From assembly GCF_016278715.1 (NCBI RefSeq), contig NZ_JADQBH010000165.1:1-46563 (forward strand): 46,563 bases of DNA. The letters run 5' to 3'. Each line of letters begins with the position of its first letter. Position 1 is the first letter of the stretch. Shown in pieces: positions 8,878 through 18,436 of the stretch. A model generated the notes under the pieces. That model saw nothing but the letters and a program-made list of their open reading frames with translations, was not told the origin of the DNA and did no database searches. Source of the DNA: Marinilabilia sp. Lineage in GTDB: Bacteria; Bacteroidota; Bacteroidia; Bacteroidales; Marinilabiliaceae. The translations under genes were made by a program, and so were the position numbers.

Positions 8878-10563
8878 ATGCTCAATCGCCTAAAGCAAAA
8901 ACTTGATCCGGAATGGGGAATGGCCATTCGTGTTTCAGTGTTATTTCTGGTGATTGGGAGTGCATGGATTTTGTTCAGCGATCGCTTGGTTTTTATATTT
9001 GTAGATAACCCCCATGAATATTCCCGTCTGCAAACATGGAAAGGTGAGTTTTTCGTGGTTTCGGTTTCAGTGTTATTGCTGCTGATAATCAAGAATTATC
9101 TGCGTCGGAACCGTCGTCTTTCGGAGTCGCTGGAACAAAGTGAACAAAGATTTAAAGGAGTGATTGAAAAATCGGTTTCAGGAATCTGCATTACCGACAA
9201 GTTTGGCGTGTTTGAGTTTGTAAATCCGGCATTTTGTAAAATTTATGGGTATTCGGAAAAAGAACTTTTGGGCAATTCTATAGGTTTATTAGTGGATGAA
9301 GAAATTCGTCTGATGACATTGGAAGTACATGCCGGGTTGCTCGACAATGAAGAGAATCGTCAGGGAACGTGGAACGTCAGAAATAAAAATGGGGAGAAAA
9401 AAACCGTGGTTATTGAAACCCTTCCAATAAGCTGGTTGAATGGAAAAAAACGTCTGGTGACTTTTGTGACCGATGTAACTGAAAAGGTAAGGGCAGAAGA
9501 TGAGTTACGCAGGAGTGAAAAAAGGTATCGAAGCATGATGGAGGAACTGGATGTTCCCTTGTATATTACGGACAATGATTGCAGGATAATTTTTGCCAAT
9601 AAAGCTTTTCGAAGCCATTTTGGAGATATCGATAACGATACTTTTTGCTACAGAAAAATAAGAGGAACAGAGAGAAAGTGCAACTGGTGTAAAGATGTGG
9701 CGAACCTAAAGCCCGGTCAGAAATTTGAATCGGAGTATTACCGTGAGTCTGACGGTCGTATTTTTCAAATAATCATGGTGCCAGTTGAGTTTGAACCGGA
9801 AGTGATGAGGAAAATGGTGGTGCTTCGCGATCTTACTGAAATACTCAAAGATAAAAAACGGGCAGAGGAGAGTGATCGTTTAAAAACAGCATTCCTTGCC
9901 AATATGAGTCACGAAGTAAGGACCCCCCTGAATGCTATTCTGGGCTTTTCAGATATTTTAAATGACGACACCCTGACTTATGAAGAGAAAAGCCGTTTTG
10001 TGGATCTGATACATCAGAGTGGTATTCAGTTGTTGAACATCATCGATGACATAGTGGATGTTGCCCGTATTGAACAAGGTGACCTACGTATTTCTAAAAT
10101 TCCGGTGGATGTGAATATTTTGCTCTCGGAGGTGATGGATGTGATGCGGCTGGAACTGGCTGATGGGAGTAAACCTGAAATTGAGTTATTGCTGGCGAAT
10201 ACCTTACCTGCCGGTTTTAGCTTTAATTCTGATCCTTTGCGGTTGAAACAGATTTTAATGAATCTGATGAGCAATGGAATCAAATTCACGAAAAAAGGGT
10301 ATGTGAAATTGGAGGCTTTCCGGAACGATAAAGAAGTTATTTTTAATGTGGAAGATACCGGAATGGGGATTCCAAAAGCCAAAATACCCATTATTTTTGA
10401 GCGATTCAGACAGGTAGATGAGTCATCCACTCGCGTGGCAGGAGGCAACGGACTTGGATTGTTCATAAGTAAGAATCTTGTGGAAGGAATGGGGGGACTT
10501 CTAAAAGTTCGTTCAACTATCGGCACAGGGAGTATCTTCTCTGTTGTTCTGCCTTTCAATTAA
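8878..10563 (+). CDS. PAS-domain sensor histidine kinase with Cys-motif PAS
   Basis: This is a 561-residue membrane kinase. Two membrane helices (about residues 17-42 and 58-74) flank a very short periplasmic loop. A first PAS domain follows (about 93-205), then a second PAS (about 210-325) that contains C257-x10-C268-x2-C271, then HisKA with FLANMSHEVRTPLN and the phosphoacceptor His345. The HATPase domain has the N box (LMNLMSNGIKFT), VEDTGMGIP, FERFRQ and GGNGLGLFIS. There is no receiver domain, so the partner regulator is not encoded within it. The following kinase gene is a close paralogue over the PAS-PAS-HisKA-HATPase part, which suggests tandem duplication. The Cys motif could bind a metal, form a disulfide or sense redox state; this is an inference. 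Confidence 0.93.
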   Translation: MLNRLKQKLDPEWGMAIRVSVLFLVIGSAWILFSDRLVFIFVDNPHEYSRLQTWKGEFFVVSVSVLLLLIIKNYLRRNRRLSESLEQSEQRFKGVIEKSVSGICITDKFGVFEFVNPAFCKIYGYSEKELLGNSIGLLVDEEIRLMTLEVHAGLLDNEENRQGTWNVRNKNGEKKTVVIETLPISWLNGKKRLVTFVTDVTEKVRAEDELRRSEKRYRSMMEELDVPLYITDNDCRIIFANKAFRSHFGDIDNDTFCYRKIRGTERKCNWCKDVANLKPGQKFESEYYRESDGRIFQIIMVPVEFEPEVMRKMVVLRDLTEILKDKKRAEESDRLKTAFLANMSHEVRTPLNAILGFSDILNDDTLTYEEKSRFVDLIHQSGIQLLNIIDDIVDVARIEQGDLRISKIPVDVNILLSEVMDVMRLELADGSKPEIELLLANTLPAGFSFNSDPLRLKQILMNLMSNGIKFTKKGYVKLEAFRNDKEVIFNVEDTGMGIPKAKIPIIFERFRQVDESSTRVAGGNGLGLFISKNLVEGMGGLLKVRSTIGTGSIFSVVLPFN

Positions 10564-10881
10564 AACTGCAAATCTGGTTTCTTCGCTGGACATTCTTGTA
10601 TTTGTGGTGAGATATGTTGTAAATTACTTTTACTACTGTAATAGTAGAAAAAACGGGGTTTTTATAGATGAGGTTGTGTGTTGCGGTTCTTTAACAGAAC
10701 AAAAAGTTTTTTTTTACGTAAAGTTGTACTTGGTTAAGACAAAAGCTGGAAATGTCTTCTGAAAAAAGCATGGGGTTTTGATTTTTTAAACTTGCCACAT
10801 AAACTGCATGTATTTTTATCGGGAAGGGCGTTTACCTGGATTTTTGCTTTCCATGCAGGCTTGATTTTTTTTGTACTAGTA
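10564..10881. other. Spacer between the two kinase genes
   Basis: The 318-nt gap is A/T-rich. A weak hairpin, CTACT-GTAAT-AGTAG at 10633-10647 with further A-T pairs outside, could be a poor terminator for the first kinase. The reading frame of the second kinase stays open upstream to a TTG at 10792, coding for a hydrophobic stretch; see that entry. Confidence 0.4.
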
Positions 10882-13134
10882 ATGAATATTTCATCCAAAA
10901 TACTTCTTCTGAATAAACCGGGGCAAAGAAAAGAGCTACAGAATTTTCTGGGCGATTTTTTTGGCACGGTGGAGATGCTCACCAATACTTCTGTTGCAAA
11001 AGAGGCATTGGTTCGAAATGAATATGACATCATGGTTCTGCAGGATCATCTCAACGATATGGATGCTGTCGGTTTTATACGGTGGATGAATGAGAATGAA
11101 TTAGAAGTTCCTTTTGTGGTGATTGCCGAAGATGGTGATGTAAGTCAGGCTTCAGAAGTGATGAAGGGTGGTGCAGAAGAATTTTTGCAATGGTCTGACC
11201 AAAAAGAATATTTCTTTCCTTATGTGGCGGAGGTAATTCGAAAAGCATTAGGTAAGAACAATAGTAAAAGGGTTCTTTCGGATAGCGAGAATTTGTATCA
11301 AACTCTTTTTGAGAATATTCGAGATGCCGTATTGCTTTTTTCCTGGGATGAAAAGAATAGTGTGCCGGGAACAATTATTGAAGCCAATAAGGTGGCCTGC
11401 AGGAGACTTGAATATACCAAACAGGAGCTCTTTGCCCTCACGCCCGCTGATATTGATGTTGCAGGATCTACCAATTACAATCTGGTGGCTCAAGGGCTTG
11501 AACAGAAAGGATTTTTTGTTTTTAAAGTTATTCAGCGCAGCAAGTCGGGAAAAGAAATTCCAACCGAAGTGAATGCCCGCATTTTTAATCTGGGAGGCCG
11601 TAAAGCGATACTGGCTGTTGCCCGGAATATTACCGATCAAGAGAGGGCCCTGGAAGATTTGAAAAACAGTGAACAACGTTTCAGAGACATTATAGAAAGT
11701 TGCATTATTGGGATTTGTATCACCGATAAAGAGGGGAATTTTGAGTTTGTGAATGAAGAGTACTGCCAGATATACGGCTATACACCGGAAGAGTTAATTG
11801 GAAAGCATTTTACTTTGGTGGTGCCGAAGGACAATCGTGCATACATGTTCGAACTTCATGACGACTTTATTAATAAAGGAAAAGAAATTAAAGGCAACTG
11901 GACGGTTATTGACAAAGACGGCAAGGAGCATTTCATTGTGGCTGATGCAACGCGCATTAAAGATGCTTCGGGTGAATATAAAAAAGTGACTTTCGTAGAA
12001 GATGTTACCGATACAAAAAAGGCAAAAGAGGCGCTTGAGTTGAGCGAAGTGAAGTATCGGACAATGATGGAAAGCCTACAGGATCCGGTCATGATTAGCG
12101 ACGATCAATACGAAATTGTGTATGTTAACCGGGCTTTTAAAAAGCGTTTTGGCAACGTAAAGAAAAACTTGAAATGCCACTCGCTGGTATTCGGGCTCAA
12201 AGAACCCTGCCCCTGGTGTATGGCAGCCCAAGAGAATATGTCGGGTTTTCGCAAACGGCAGGAGCATCGTATCAATAAGCGGGATTACCAGATTACAACC
12301 GTTCCTGTAGTGTTTGAAGGCATCTATCAGGCAAAAATGACCTTTTTCAGGGATGTTACCAAAGTTGTGAAAGCCCGAAAAAAAGCAGAGGAAAGTGACA
12401 GGCTGAAATCTGCCTTTCTTGCCAATATCAGCCATGAAATTCGCACGCCACTAAATGCGGTTATGGGATTTTCAGGCTTGCTGAAAGACCAAGATCTCTC
12501 TCGCGATGAGTCACTCATGTACATTGACATGATCAATGAGAGTAGCGAGCACTTATTGCATGTAATGGATGATATTATTGAGTTCTCCTTTATTGATTCA
12601 GGACTGGTTCAGATTCATCCAATAAGAATTCAGGCGCAAAAACTGCTGGATGATTTGCTTGGGGAGACCGAAATCTTTAAGAAAAAGCTCAATAAGAATC
12701 AATTGCAGGTTTCAGTGCAGAATGCACTACCTGACAAGTTTAAGCTTGTTACCGATGAGTCGCGTCTGCGTCAGATTCTTCTGAATCTTTTGTCCAATGC
12801 AGTGAAGTTTACAGAACAGGGTGGCATTACCATAACGGTTTCTTATACCGAAAACCGGTGGGTGTTATTCTCCGTGAAAGACACAGGAATTGGTATCCCT
12901 GCAAAGATGCACAAGGTTATTTTCAGACGTTTCAGACAAGCCGATGAAGGCCATACCCGTATGTTTGGGGGGAATGGCCTTGGGCTGGCGCTCTGCAAGC
13001 ATCTGGCAAACATGCTGGGAGGACATATTGAGTTAAAATCCAAACCTGCCAAAGGAAGTGAGTTTTTACTGTTTCTTCCCGCGCTTTTCGATGAATCCCT
13101 TGCACGTGCGCTTGATGTTACTGTGGTTGAGTAA
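10882..13134 (+). CDS. Hybrid-like sensor histidine kinase with N-terminal pseudo-receiver and three PAS domains
   Basis: From the ATG at 10882 this is a 750-residue protein with no clear membrane helix. Residues 1-115 resemble a CheY-type receiver (SSKILLLN start, NDMDAVGFIRWM, GGAEEFLQW), but the expected phosphoacceptor position is Gln54 with Asp55 next to it, and the conserved Thr/Ser and Lys are replaced (VVIAE, FLQW). Three PAS domains follow; the third has C432-x10-C443-x2-C446, as in the upstream kinase. HisKA has FLANISHEIRTPLN with His518, and HATPase has LLNLLSNAVKFT, VKDTGIGIP, FRRFRQ and GGNGLGLALC. A TTG at 10792 would add 30 mostly hydrophobic residues; I prefer ATG because TTG starts are uncommon, but a membrane anchor cannot be ruled out. 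Confidence 0.9.
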   Translation: MNISSKILLLNKPGQRKELQNFLGDFFGTVEMLTNTSVAKEALVRNEYDIMVLQDHLNDMDAVGFIRWMNENELEVPFVVIAEDGDVSQASEVMKGGAEEFLQWSDQKEYFFPYVAEVIRKALGKNNSKRVLSDSENLYQTLFENIRDAVLLFSWDEKNSVPGTIIEANKVACRRLEYTKQELFALTPADIDVAGSTNYNLVAQGLEQKGFFVFKVIQRSKSGKEIPTEVNARIFNLGGRKAILAVARNITDQERALEDLKNSEQRFRDIIESCIIGICITDKEGNFEFVNEEYCQIYGYTPEELIGKHFTLVVPKDNRAYMFELHDDFINKGKEIKGNWTVIDKDGKEHFIVADATRIKDASGEYKKVTFVEDVTDTKKAKEALELSEVKYRTMMESLQDPVMISDDQYEIVYVNRAFKKRFGNVKKNLKCHSLVFGLKEPCPWCMAAQENMSGFRKRQEHRINKRDYQITTVPVVFEGIYQAKMTFFRDVTKVVKARKKAEESDRLKSAFLANISHEIRTPLNAVMGFSGLLKDQDLSRDESLMYIDMINESSEHLLHVMDDIIEFSFIDSGLVQIHPIRIQAQKLLDDLLGETEIFKKKLNKNQLQVSVQNALPDKFKLVTDESRLRQILLNLLSNAVKFTEQGGITITVSYTENRWVLFSVKDTGIGIPAKMHKVIFRRFRQADEGHTRMFGGNGLGLALCKHLANMLGGHIELKSKPAKGSEFLLFLPALFDESLARALDVTVVE

Positions 13135-13139
13135 CGAAC

Positions 13140-13388
13140 TTAACTTTTAAGGTTACTTATTTTTTCAGCAAGGTTCACATCTTTCTCTGTTATTTCTCCT
13201 ACGTCGTGCGAGATGAGTTTTACTTTTACCTTCTTGTAAGCGAAAATCTCAATGTCCGGATGGTGGTCGGCCTCTTCTGCTATTGGAACTATCTTGTTCA
13301 CAAATTCAACGGCCTTTACAAAGTTGCTCAGCACAAATGTGCGCGTAAGCTGATTGTTTTCAATAATCCAATTTTCAGGTGTTTTCAT
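13140..13388 (-). CDS. 4a-hydroxytetrahydrobiopterin dehydratase (pterin-4a-carbinolamine dehydratase)
   Basis: This 82-residue protein carries the family signature EADHHPDIEIFAYKKVKV followed by LISHDVGEITEKD, which includes the active-site His pair and the later His and Asp. The enzyme regenerates pterin cofactor after aromatic amino acid hydroxylation; in bacteria without phenylalanine hydroxylase its role is less clear. Length is slightly shorter than typical (about 95-105) because the N-terminus is short, beginning at WIIENNQLTRTF. It converges with the second kinase gene, the stops lying 5 nt apart. No hydroxylase gene is visible in the window. Confidence 0.93.
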   Translation of the reverse strand: MKTPENWIIENNQLTRTFVLSNFVKAVEFVNKIVPIAEEADHHPDIEIFAYKKVKVKLISHDVGEITEKDVNLAEKISNLKS

Positions 13389-13996
13389 TTTCTTTTCCTT
13401 TTTTTTGGTTTCTCAATTTTAGATTCTTTTAATTATACATATCAGAGGTGCGAATTGTTTAAAGTTTAATCCTTCAAATCTCTTATCTTTTACGCGGAGG
13501 TTCAGATACTGCGAGGTCCATGCCCGAAGAAATCTCTAATCAATTCGTGTAATTTGTGGACGCCAAACAAAAAATGGCGCAGCCATTTTCATAATAAATG
13601 TTTGGAAAAATTTTGCCAAAAAAATACGAATATTAAAAGTCAGGCACTTATGCACCTCTGCGTTTATGCTTTTTTAACGGACTATTGAGTACTTAATAAT
13701 TTATTAAACTTTTACAAAGAACTCTTTTAATCAGTTGTTTACGCCGGAGGATTGATTTGTGATGAAATGCAGATTTTCAGCGTTATACGATTTATTTTAA
13801 TTCTAATATCTAAAAATCTAACGGTCTGTTGGAGTAGTGAAAGTTTAATAAAATCGAATGATCTTGCCGGATTTGTTGTCAAAACTATGGATAATGTAAT
13901 TTTTCGAATTGGTAGAATGCATGGTTGAACATTTTGTTTTTTTATTTGTAAATTAACCACTGATTTTAAGCCAATAACCATTCAACTTCACTTCCT
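13389..13996. other. Long intergenic region upstream of the metal-efflux operon
   Basis: This 608-nt stretch has no convincing gene; an 80-codon minus frame at 13739-13981 has no recognisable features. It holds a perfect 8-bp hairpin with a GCA loop at 13571-13589 (AAAATGGC...GCCATTTT). Phrases such as CTCTGCGTTTATGC (near 13658) and AATTCGTGTAATTTGTGG (near 13541) look like worn intergenic repeats. The efflux operon promoter must lie in the right-hand part, but no box is clear. Confidence 0.45.
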
Positions 13997-16900
13997 ATGA
14001 TTGAGGCAATAGTCCGGTTTAGTGTTCGAAATAAGCTGATGGTGTTTCTCTTTACCGCCACTGTTTCAGCTTTTGGAATTTTCTCTCTCTCTCGATTACC
14101 CATTGGTGCCACACCCGATGTGACCAATAATCAGGTTCAGGTTATCACTACTTCACGTAACTTATCTACGCTGGATGTTGAGAAATTTCTTACCTATCCG
14201 GTGGAGATGGAAATGGCCAATTTGCCCGGAGTTCAGGAGATTAGATCGGTTTCAAAATTTGGGCTTTCGGTTGTAACCATCGTCTTTGATGAGGATATGG
14301 GTACTTATCTTCCCCGACAGTTGATTTCAGAAAAACTTAATGCAGCTTCGGAAGCGATTCCAGAAGGATATGGAAAACCTTTTATGGGACCGGTGTCAAC
14401 AGGATTGGGCGAGATTTTTCAATACACACTCGAAGTGGAACCTGGGTATGAAGAGCATTTCTCACCTATGGAGTTGCGCTCCATTCAGGATTGGATGGTA
14501 AAGCGGCAACTCTCCGGTACTGAGGGGGTAGTGGAGGTGAACACATGGGGCGGGTTCCTGAAACAGTACGAAGTGGCTGTTGATCCGGCCAAGCTTAAAG
14601 CGTTGGATGTTACCCTGGAGCAGGTTTTTAGTGCCGTGTCCGAAAACAATAATATGGCGGGAGGGAGTTACATTGAACGTAGCGGGCAGAGTTATTTTGT
14701 GCGGGGCGAAGGACTGGTGGAAAATCTGGATGATATCCGAAATATTGTAGTTCGAAACAGAGCGGGAACACCCGTCCTGGTCAGGCATGTCGCCGAAGTG
14801 CAATTTGGCAGTGCCAACCGTTTTGGTGCCATTACCGGAAACGGAGAAGGCGAAAAAGTGATGGGGCAGGTGATGATGCTGAAAGGAGCAAATTCGAAAG
14901 CGGTGATAGATCGTGTGAAAGAACGTGTGGCGGAAGTTCAGAAGACTTTACCACAAGGGGTTTACATCAATCCATTTCTCGACCGAAGCGGCCTGATTGG
15001 CCGAACTACCGCCACCATTGCAGAAAACCTGGTGTTGGGCGCCCTGATTGTGATTTTTGTGGTGGTACTTCTTCTTGGCAGCTGGCGTTCCGGGCTGGTG
15101 GTGGCTGCCATCATCCCTTTAAGTTTGCTTTTTGCCCTTTCACTGATGTATATGACCGGCGTTGATGCCAACCTTATGAGCCTGGGAGCCATCGACTTTG
15201 GTATTATTATCGATGGCGCAGTGATTATAGTGGAATACATTTCCTATAAAGTTAATGTGCGACGAAAAGGCTTAAATGAGTTGTCCCCTGATGAACGGCT
15301 CCATGCAAGGGATGCTTTGTCTGTTGAAGGGGCTTCAAAAATGATGAAGTCGGCCGTCTTTGGTCAGATTATCATCATTATTGTTCTCATACCTATACTT
15401 ACGCTAAGCGGTGTGGAAGGCAAGATGTTCCGTCCCATGGCGCTGACTTTTAGCTTCGCTCTGATAGGTGCTATGGTCTTTGGTTTTACTTTTGTCCCGG
15501 CCATCTCAGCATTGTTTATCAAAGCATCAAGCAGGGAAAAAAGGACCATCTCTGATCGTTTGATGGACTTCCTGAACCGCCTTTACGCACCCACCATCGC
15601 GTGGGCAATGGATCATAAAAAAGTTGTAGTCATTCTTGCTGCTCTGTTGCTTGGTGGCTCCGGGTTTATCTTTACCCGTCTGGGGGCAGAGTTTGTCCCC
15701 ACCCTGGACGAGGGCGACTTTGTGATTCAACCTGTGCTGAAAACCGGAACCAGTCTGGGGGAGACCATCGAAATTATGACCCGCATTGAAAAAATTGTCA
15801 AGTCATTTCCCGAAACCCGTCAGGTGGTAAGTCGCATCGGTGCTGCAGAAGTGCCTACCGACCCTATGTCTATGGAGGAAACCGACGTAATAATCACGCT
15901 TATCCGTAAAGGGAAATGGACTACTGCTGATACTAAAGATGAGCTTGCCGACAAATTCAAAGAACGGATTCAGGCAAAAATTCCCGGTCTTGAAATAGAG
16001 TTTACTCAACCCATCGAAATGCGTTTTAACGAACTTATTACCGGGGTGAGGGCCGATTTAGCCATCAAAGTGTTTGGTGACGATATGGATGTGCTCAATC
16101 AGAAGGGGGAGCAGATTAAGGAATTGATGCACCAAATTCCGGGGGCGGCTGATGTGGTGTTGGAAAAGACTACCGGTTTGCCCGAGATGCTTGTGACCTA
16201 CAACCGCAAGAAGCTTGCTTCCCTTGGGCTTAATATTGCTGATGTTAATAGGTTGATAAATGTGGCCTTTGCCGGAACTACTGTTGGGACAGTTTATGAA
16301 GGAGAACGTAGGTTCGATCTGGTGGTCAGGTTGGCTAAGGAATCCCGAAATTCTATCGAAGATCTCAAAAATCTTATGGTCACCCTTCCTGGAGGCAGCA
16401 TTATTCCTGTTGGAGAAGTAGCTGATATTTCTTATTCTAAGGGACCGGCTCAGATTTCCAGAGATGAAGCCCGACGGCGAATTGTGGTTGGTGTGAATGT
16501 CAGAGGACGCGACCTGGAATCGGTGGTGGAAGATGCCGGCGTTTTGATTGATGAGAAAGTTGATTTACCTCCCGGTTATTATGTGGAATACGGCGGACAG
16601 TTTGAAAATTTAAGAAGTGCCCGTCAGCGATTGCTGGTAGTGGTACCAGTGGCGCTGTTGCTGATCTTTATTATGTTGCATTTTGCTTTTGGCAGTATTC
16701 GTCCGGCCATTCTGGTATTTTCAGCTGTGCCTCTTTCTGCCGTGGGCGGAATTCTTTTTTTATGGTTGCGTGGAATGCCTTTTTCCATTTCGGCGGGGGT
16801 AGGATTTGTGGCATTGTTCGGTGTGTCGGTGCTCAACGGTATTGTTTTGATAGAACATTACAATGATTTACGACGCTCGGGCATGACTGATTTGAAAGAA

Positions 16901-18325
16901 TTGATCCTTTCCGGTGCACGGCAAAGGTTGCGACCTGTTCTTTTGACCGCCACCTCCACCGCTTTTGGTTTCTTCCCGATGGCTTTCTCTTCAGGTGCCG
17001 GTGCTGAAGTGCAGCGGCCTCTGGCTACGGTTGTGGTGGGTGGTTTGGTAACAGCTACTTTGCTGACTTTGGTGGTTTTGCCGGTGTTGTATTGTTTGAT
17101 GGAAGATCGCTCAAAGTTGCGGAAGTTTGGAATCCCTAACTGGCTGACTGTTTTGGTGCTTTTGTTAGTACCAGTGGGGCTAACTGCTCAAAAACCGCTT
17201 GGCCCGGACGAAGCCGTGAAAATTGCGCTGGAAAACAATACAGGTATTTTGGCGTCAGACCTGAAAGTGAAAGCTGCCGGTGCCAGGACTTCCACAGCAT
17301 GGGATTTGGATAAGACGGAGGTTTATGTCAGCTATGATGAAAATAACATTGCTGCCGACAATGATGACCCCATAACCGTTTGGGGAGTTCAACAGAGCCT
17401 GAAATTCCCTCTGGTTTATATGGCCGGGAAGAAAGTCTTGAAAGCTGAAGAAGAGATTCAGTTGTATCGGCATCGAATGAATCAGCAGGAGCTGACCCTG
17501 AACGTTTTGACTTCTTATTACGACGTGGTATATTTTAGATGTGTGGAAAAACACTATCAATCTCTTGATTCGCTTTATTCCATTTATGCCCGTGCTGCCG
17601 ACACCCGACAAAAAACAGGAGCCGGCAACCGGTTGGATCTTCTGCTGGCCCGCTCCAAAAAAGATGAGGTGGCTCTGATGCTGCTGCGGGCTTCGGAAGA
17701 TAAGAAGACAGCTATGCAGCGTTTGTCCAGTTTGCTTCAGAGCGAGGATGAATTTGAGGTAGCAATGGATTCACTGCCACGCCTGAATATGCAGGTCCCT
17801 GATTTGGCCGGACATCCCGGATTGCTGATGCAAAATGCTTCGGGCGAAATGGCTTCGAAACAATTGAATGTGCACAAACTAAACTGGTTGCCCGACATCA
17901 ATCTGGGTTATTTTCAGGGTACCAACGAGGAGGAGAATGCCCGGGTTTATCGTGGTTTTGAAGTAGGACTGGCTTTTCCTTTGTTTTTTGGAAGTCAAAG
18001 TTCTAAAGTGAAATCAGCCAGATTGGATATGGAAGCGGCCCGTATGGATTATCGTAATTTTCAAAGACAACTCTCCGGCCAGCTGGAAGCACTAATTGGC
18101 CAAAACCGAAAGCATGCCCGGTCGCTTGAGGTTTTCGAATCCAGCGGAAGCGCACAGGCTTCGGAAATGATGCATGTGGCCCGAAAATCTTTCGAGGCCG
18201 GAGAAATAAGTGTGCTGGAGTATGTCACCGTGATGGATCAGGCCCGCCGGTTGATTCTGGATTATATGGATAGTTTGAGGGCTTACAACCGGACGGTGCT
18301 GGAGATCAATTACCTGTTGCCGTGA
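13997..18325 (+). CDS. czcA: CzcA-type heavy-metal RND efflux pump fused to a TolC-like outer-membrane factor
   Basis: This 1442-residue protein joins two normally separate parts. Residues 1 to about 1035 are a complete HME-type RND pump: N-terminal helix, two porter regions and twelve membrane helices. The fourth helix contains GAIDFGIIIDGAVIIVEY, with Asp400, Asp406 and Glu413 matching the proton-relay D-D-E set of CzcA (Co/Zn/Cd type) rather than the pattern of the copper pump CusA. After a short linker, residues about 1045-1064 form a hydrophobic run ending in VGLTAQ that looks like a signal peptide. Residues 1065-1442 are a TolC/CusC-like factor (LGPDEAVKIALENN; long helices; a second repeat near DYRNFQRQLSGQLEALIG). 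The adaptor gene follows 111 nt later. The metal is inferred, not shown. Confidence 0.94.
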   Translation: MIEAIVRFSVRNKLMVFLFTATVSAFGIFSLSRLPIGATPDVTNNQVQVITTSRNLSTLDVEKFLTYPVEMEMANLPGVQEIRSVSKFGLSVVTIVFDEDMGTYLPRQLISEKLNAASEAIPEGYGKPFMGPVSTGLGEIFQYTLEVEPGYEEHFSPMELRSIQDWMVKRQLSGTEGVVEVNTWGGFLKQYEVAVDPAKLKALDVTLEQVFSAVSENNNMAGGSYIERSGQSYFVRGEGLVENLDDIRNIVVRNRAGTPVLVRHVAEVQFGSANRFGAITGNGEGEKVMGQVMMLKGANSKAVIDRVKERVAEVQKTLPQGVYINPFLDRSGLIGRTTATIAENLVLGALIVIFVVVLLLGSWRSGLVVAAIIPLSLLFALSLMYMTGVDANLMSLGAIDFGIIIDGAVIIVEYISYKVNVRRKGLNELSPDERLHARDALSVEGASKMMKSAVFGQIIIIIVLIPILTLSGVEGKMFRPMALTFSFALIGAMVFGFTFVPAISALFIKASSREKRTISDRLMDFLNRLYAPTIAWAMDHKKVVVILAALLLGGSGFIFTRLGAEFVPTLDEGDFVIQPVLKTGTSLGETIEIMTRIEKIVKSFPETRQVVSRIGAAEVPTDPMSMEETDVIITLIRKGKWTTADTKDELADKFKERIQAKIPGLEIEFTQPIEMRFNELITGVRADLAIKVFGDDMDVLNQKGEQIKELMHQIPGAADVVLEKTTGLPEMLVTYNRKKLASLGLNIADVNRLINVAFAGTTVGTVYEGERRFDLVVRLAKESRNSIEDLKNLMVTLPGGSIIPVGEVADISYSKGPAQISRDEARRRIVVGVNVRGRDLESVVEDAGVLIDEKVDLPPGYYVEYGGQFENLRSARQRLLVVVPVALLLIFIMLHFAFGSIRPAILVFSAVPLSAVGGILFLWLRGMPFSISAGVGFVALFGVSVLNGIVLIEHYNDLRRSGMTDLKELILSGARQRLRPVLLTATSTAFGFFPMAFSSGAGAEVQRPLATVVVGGLVTATLLTLVVLPVLYCLMEDRSKLRKFGIPNWLTVLVLLLVPVGLTAQKPLGPDEAVKIALENNTGILASDLKVKAAGARTSTAWDLDKTEVYVSYDENNIAADNDDPITVWGVQQSLKFPLVYMAGKKVLKAEEEIQLYRHRMNQQELTLNVLTSYYDVVYFRCVEKHYQSLDSLYSIYARAADTRQKTGAGNRLDLLLARSKKDEVALMLLRASEDKKTAMQRLSSLLQSEDEFEVAMDSLPRLNMQVPDLAGHPGLLMQNASGEMASKQLNVHKLNWLPDINLGYFQGTNEEENARVYRGFEVGLAFPLFFGSQSSKVKSARLDMEAARMDYRNFQRQLSGQLEALIGQNRKHARSLEVFESSGSAQASEMMHVARKSFEAGEISVLEYVTVMDQARRLILDYMDSLRAYNRTVLEINYLLP

Positions 18326-18436
18326 CGGAGCTGAAGTCGTTTTCGGGTAGTTACATAAATTCCAGAAGCGGTAATGATAGGGATGAGTCTGCTCAGTGAT
18401 AAAAAAATAAAAACACTTTCATAAAAAATATCGACT

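Noticed and set aside
10792-10881. TTG start adding a hydrophobic N-terminus to the second kinase
   Set aside because: TTG starts are rare and the receiver-like fold begins right after ATG 10882; kept only as an alternative.
13739-13981. 80-codon minus-strand frame in the spacer upstream of the efflux operon
   Set aside because: A/T-driven composition with no domain, and it occupies the likely promoter region of czcA.
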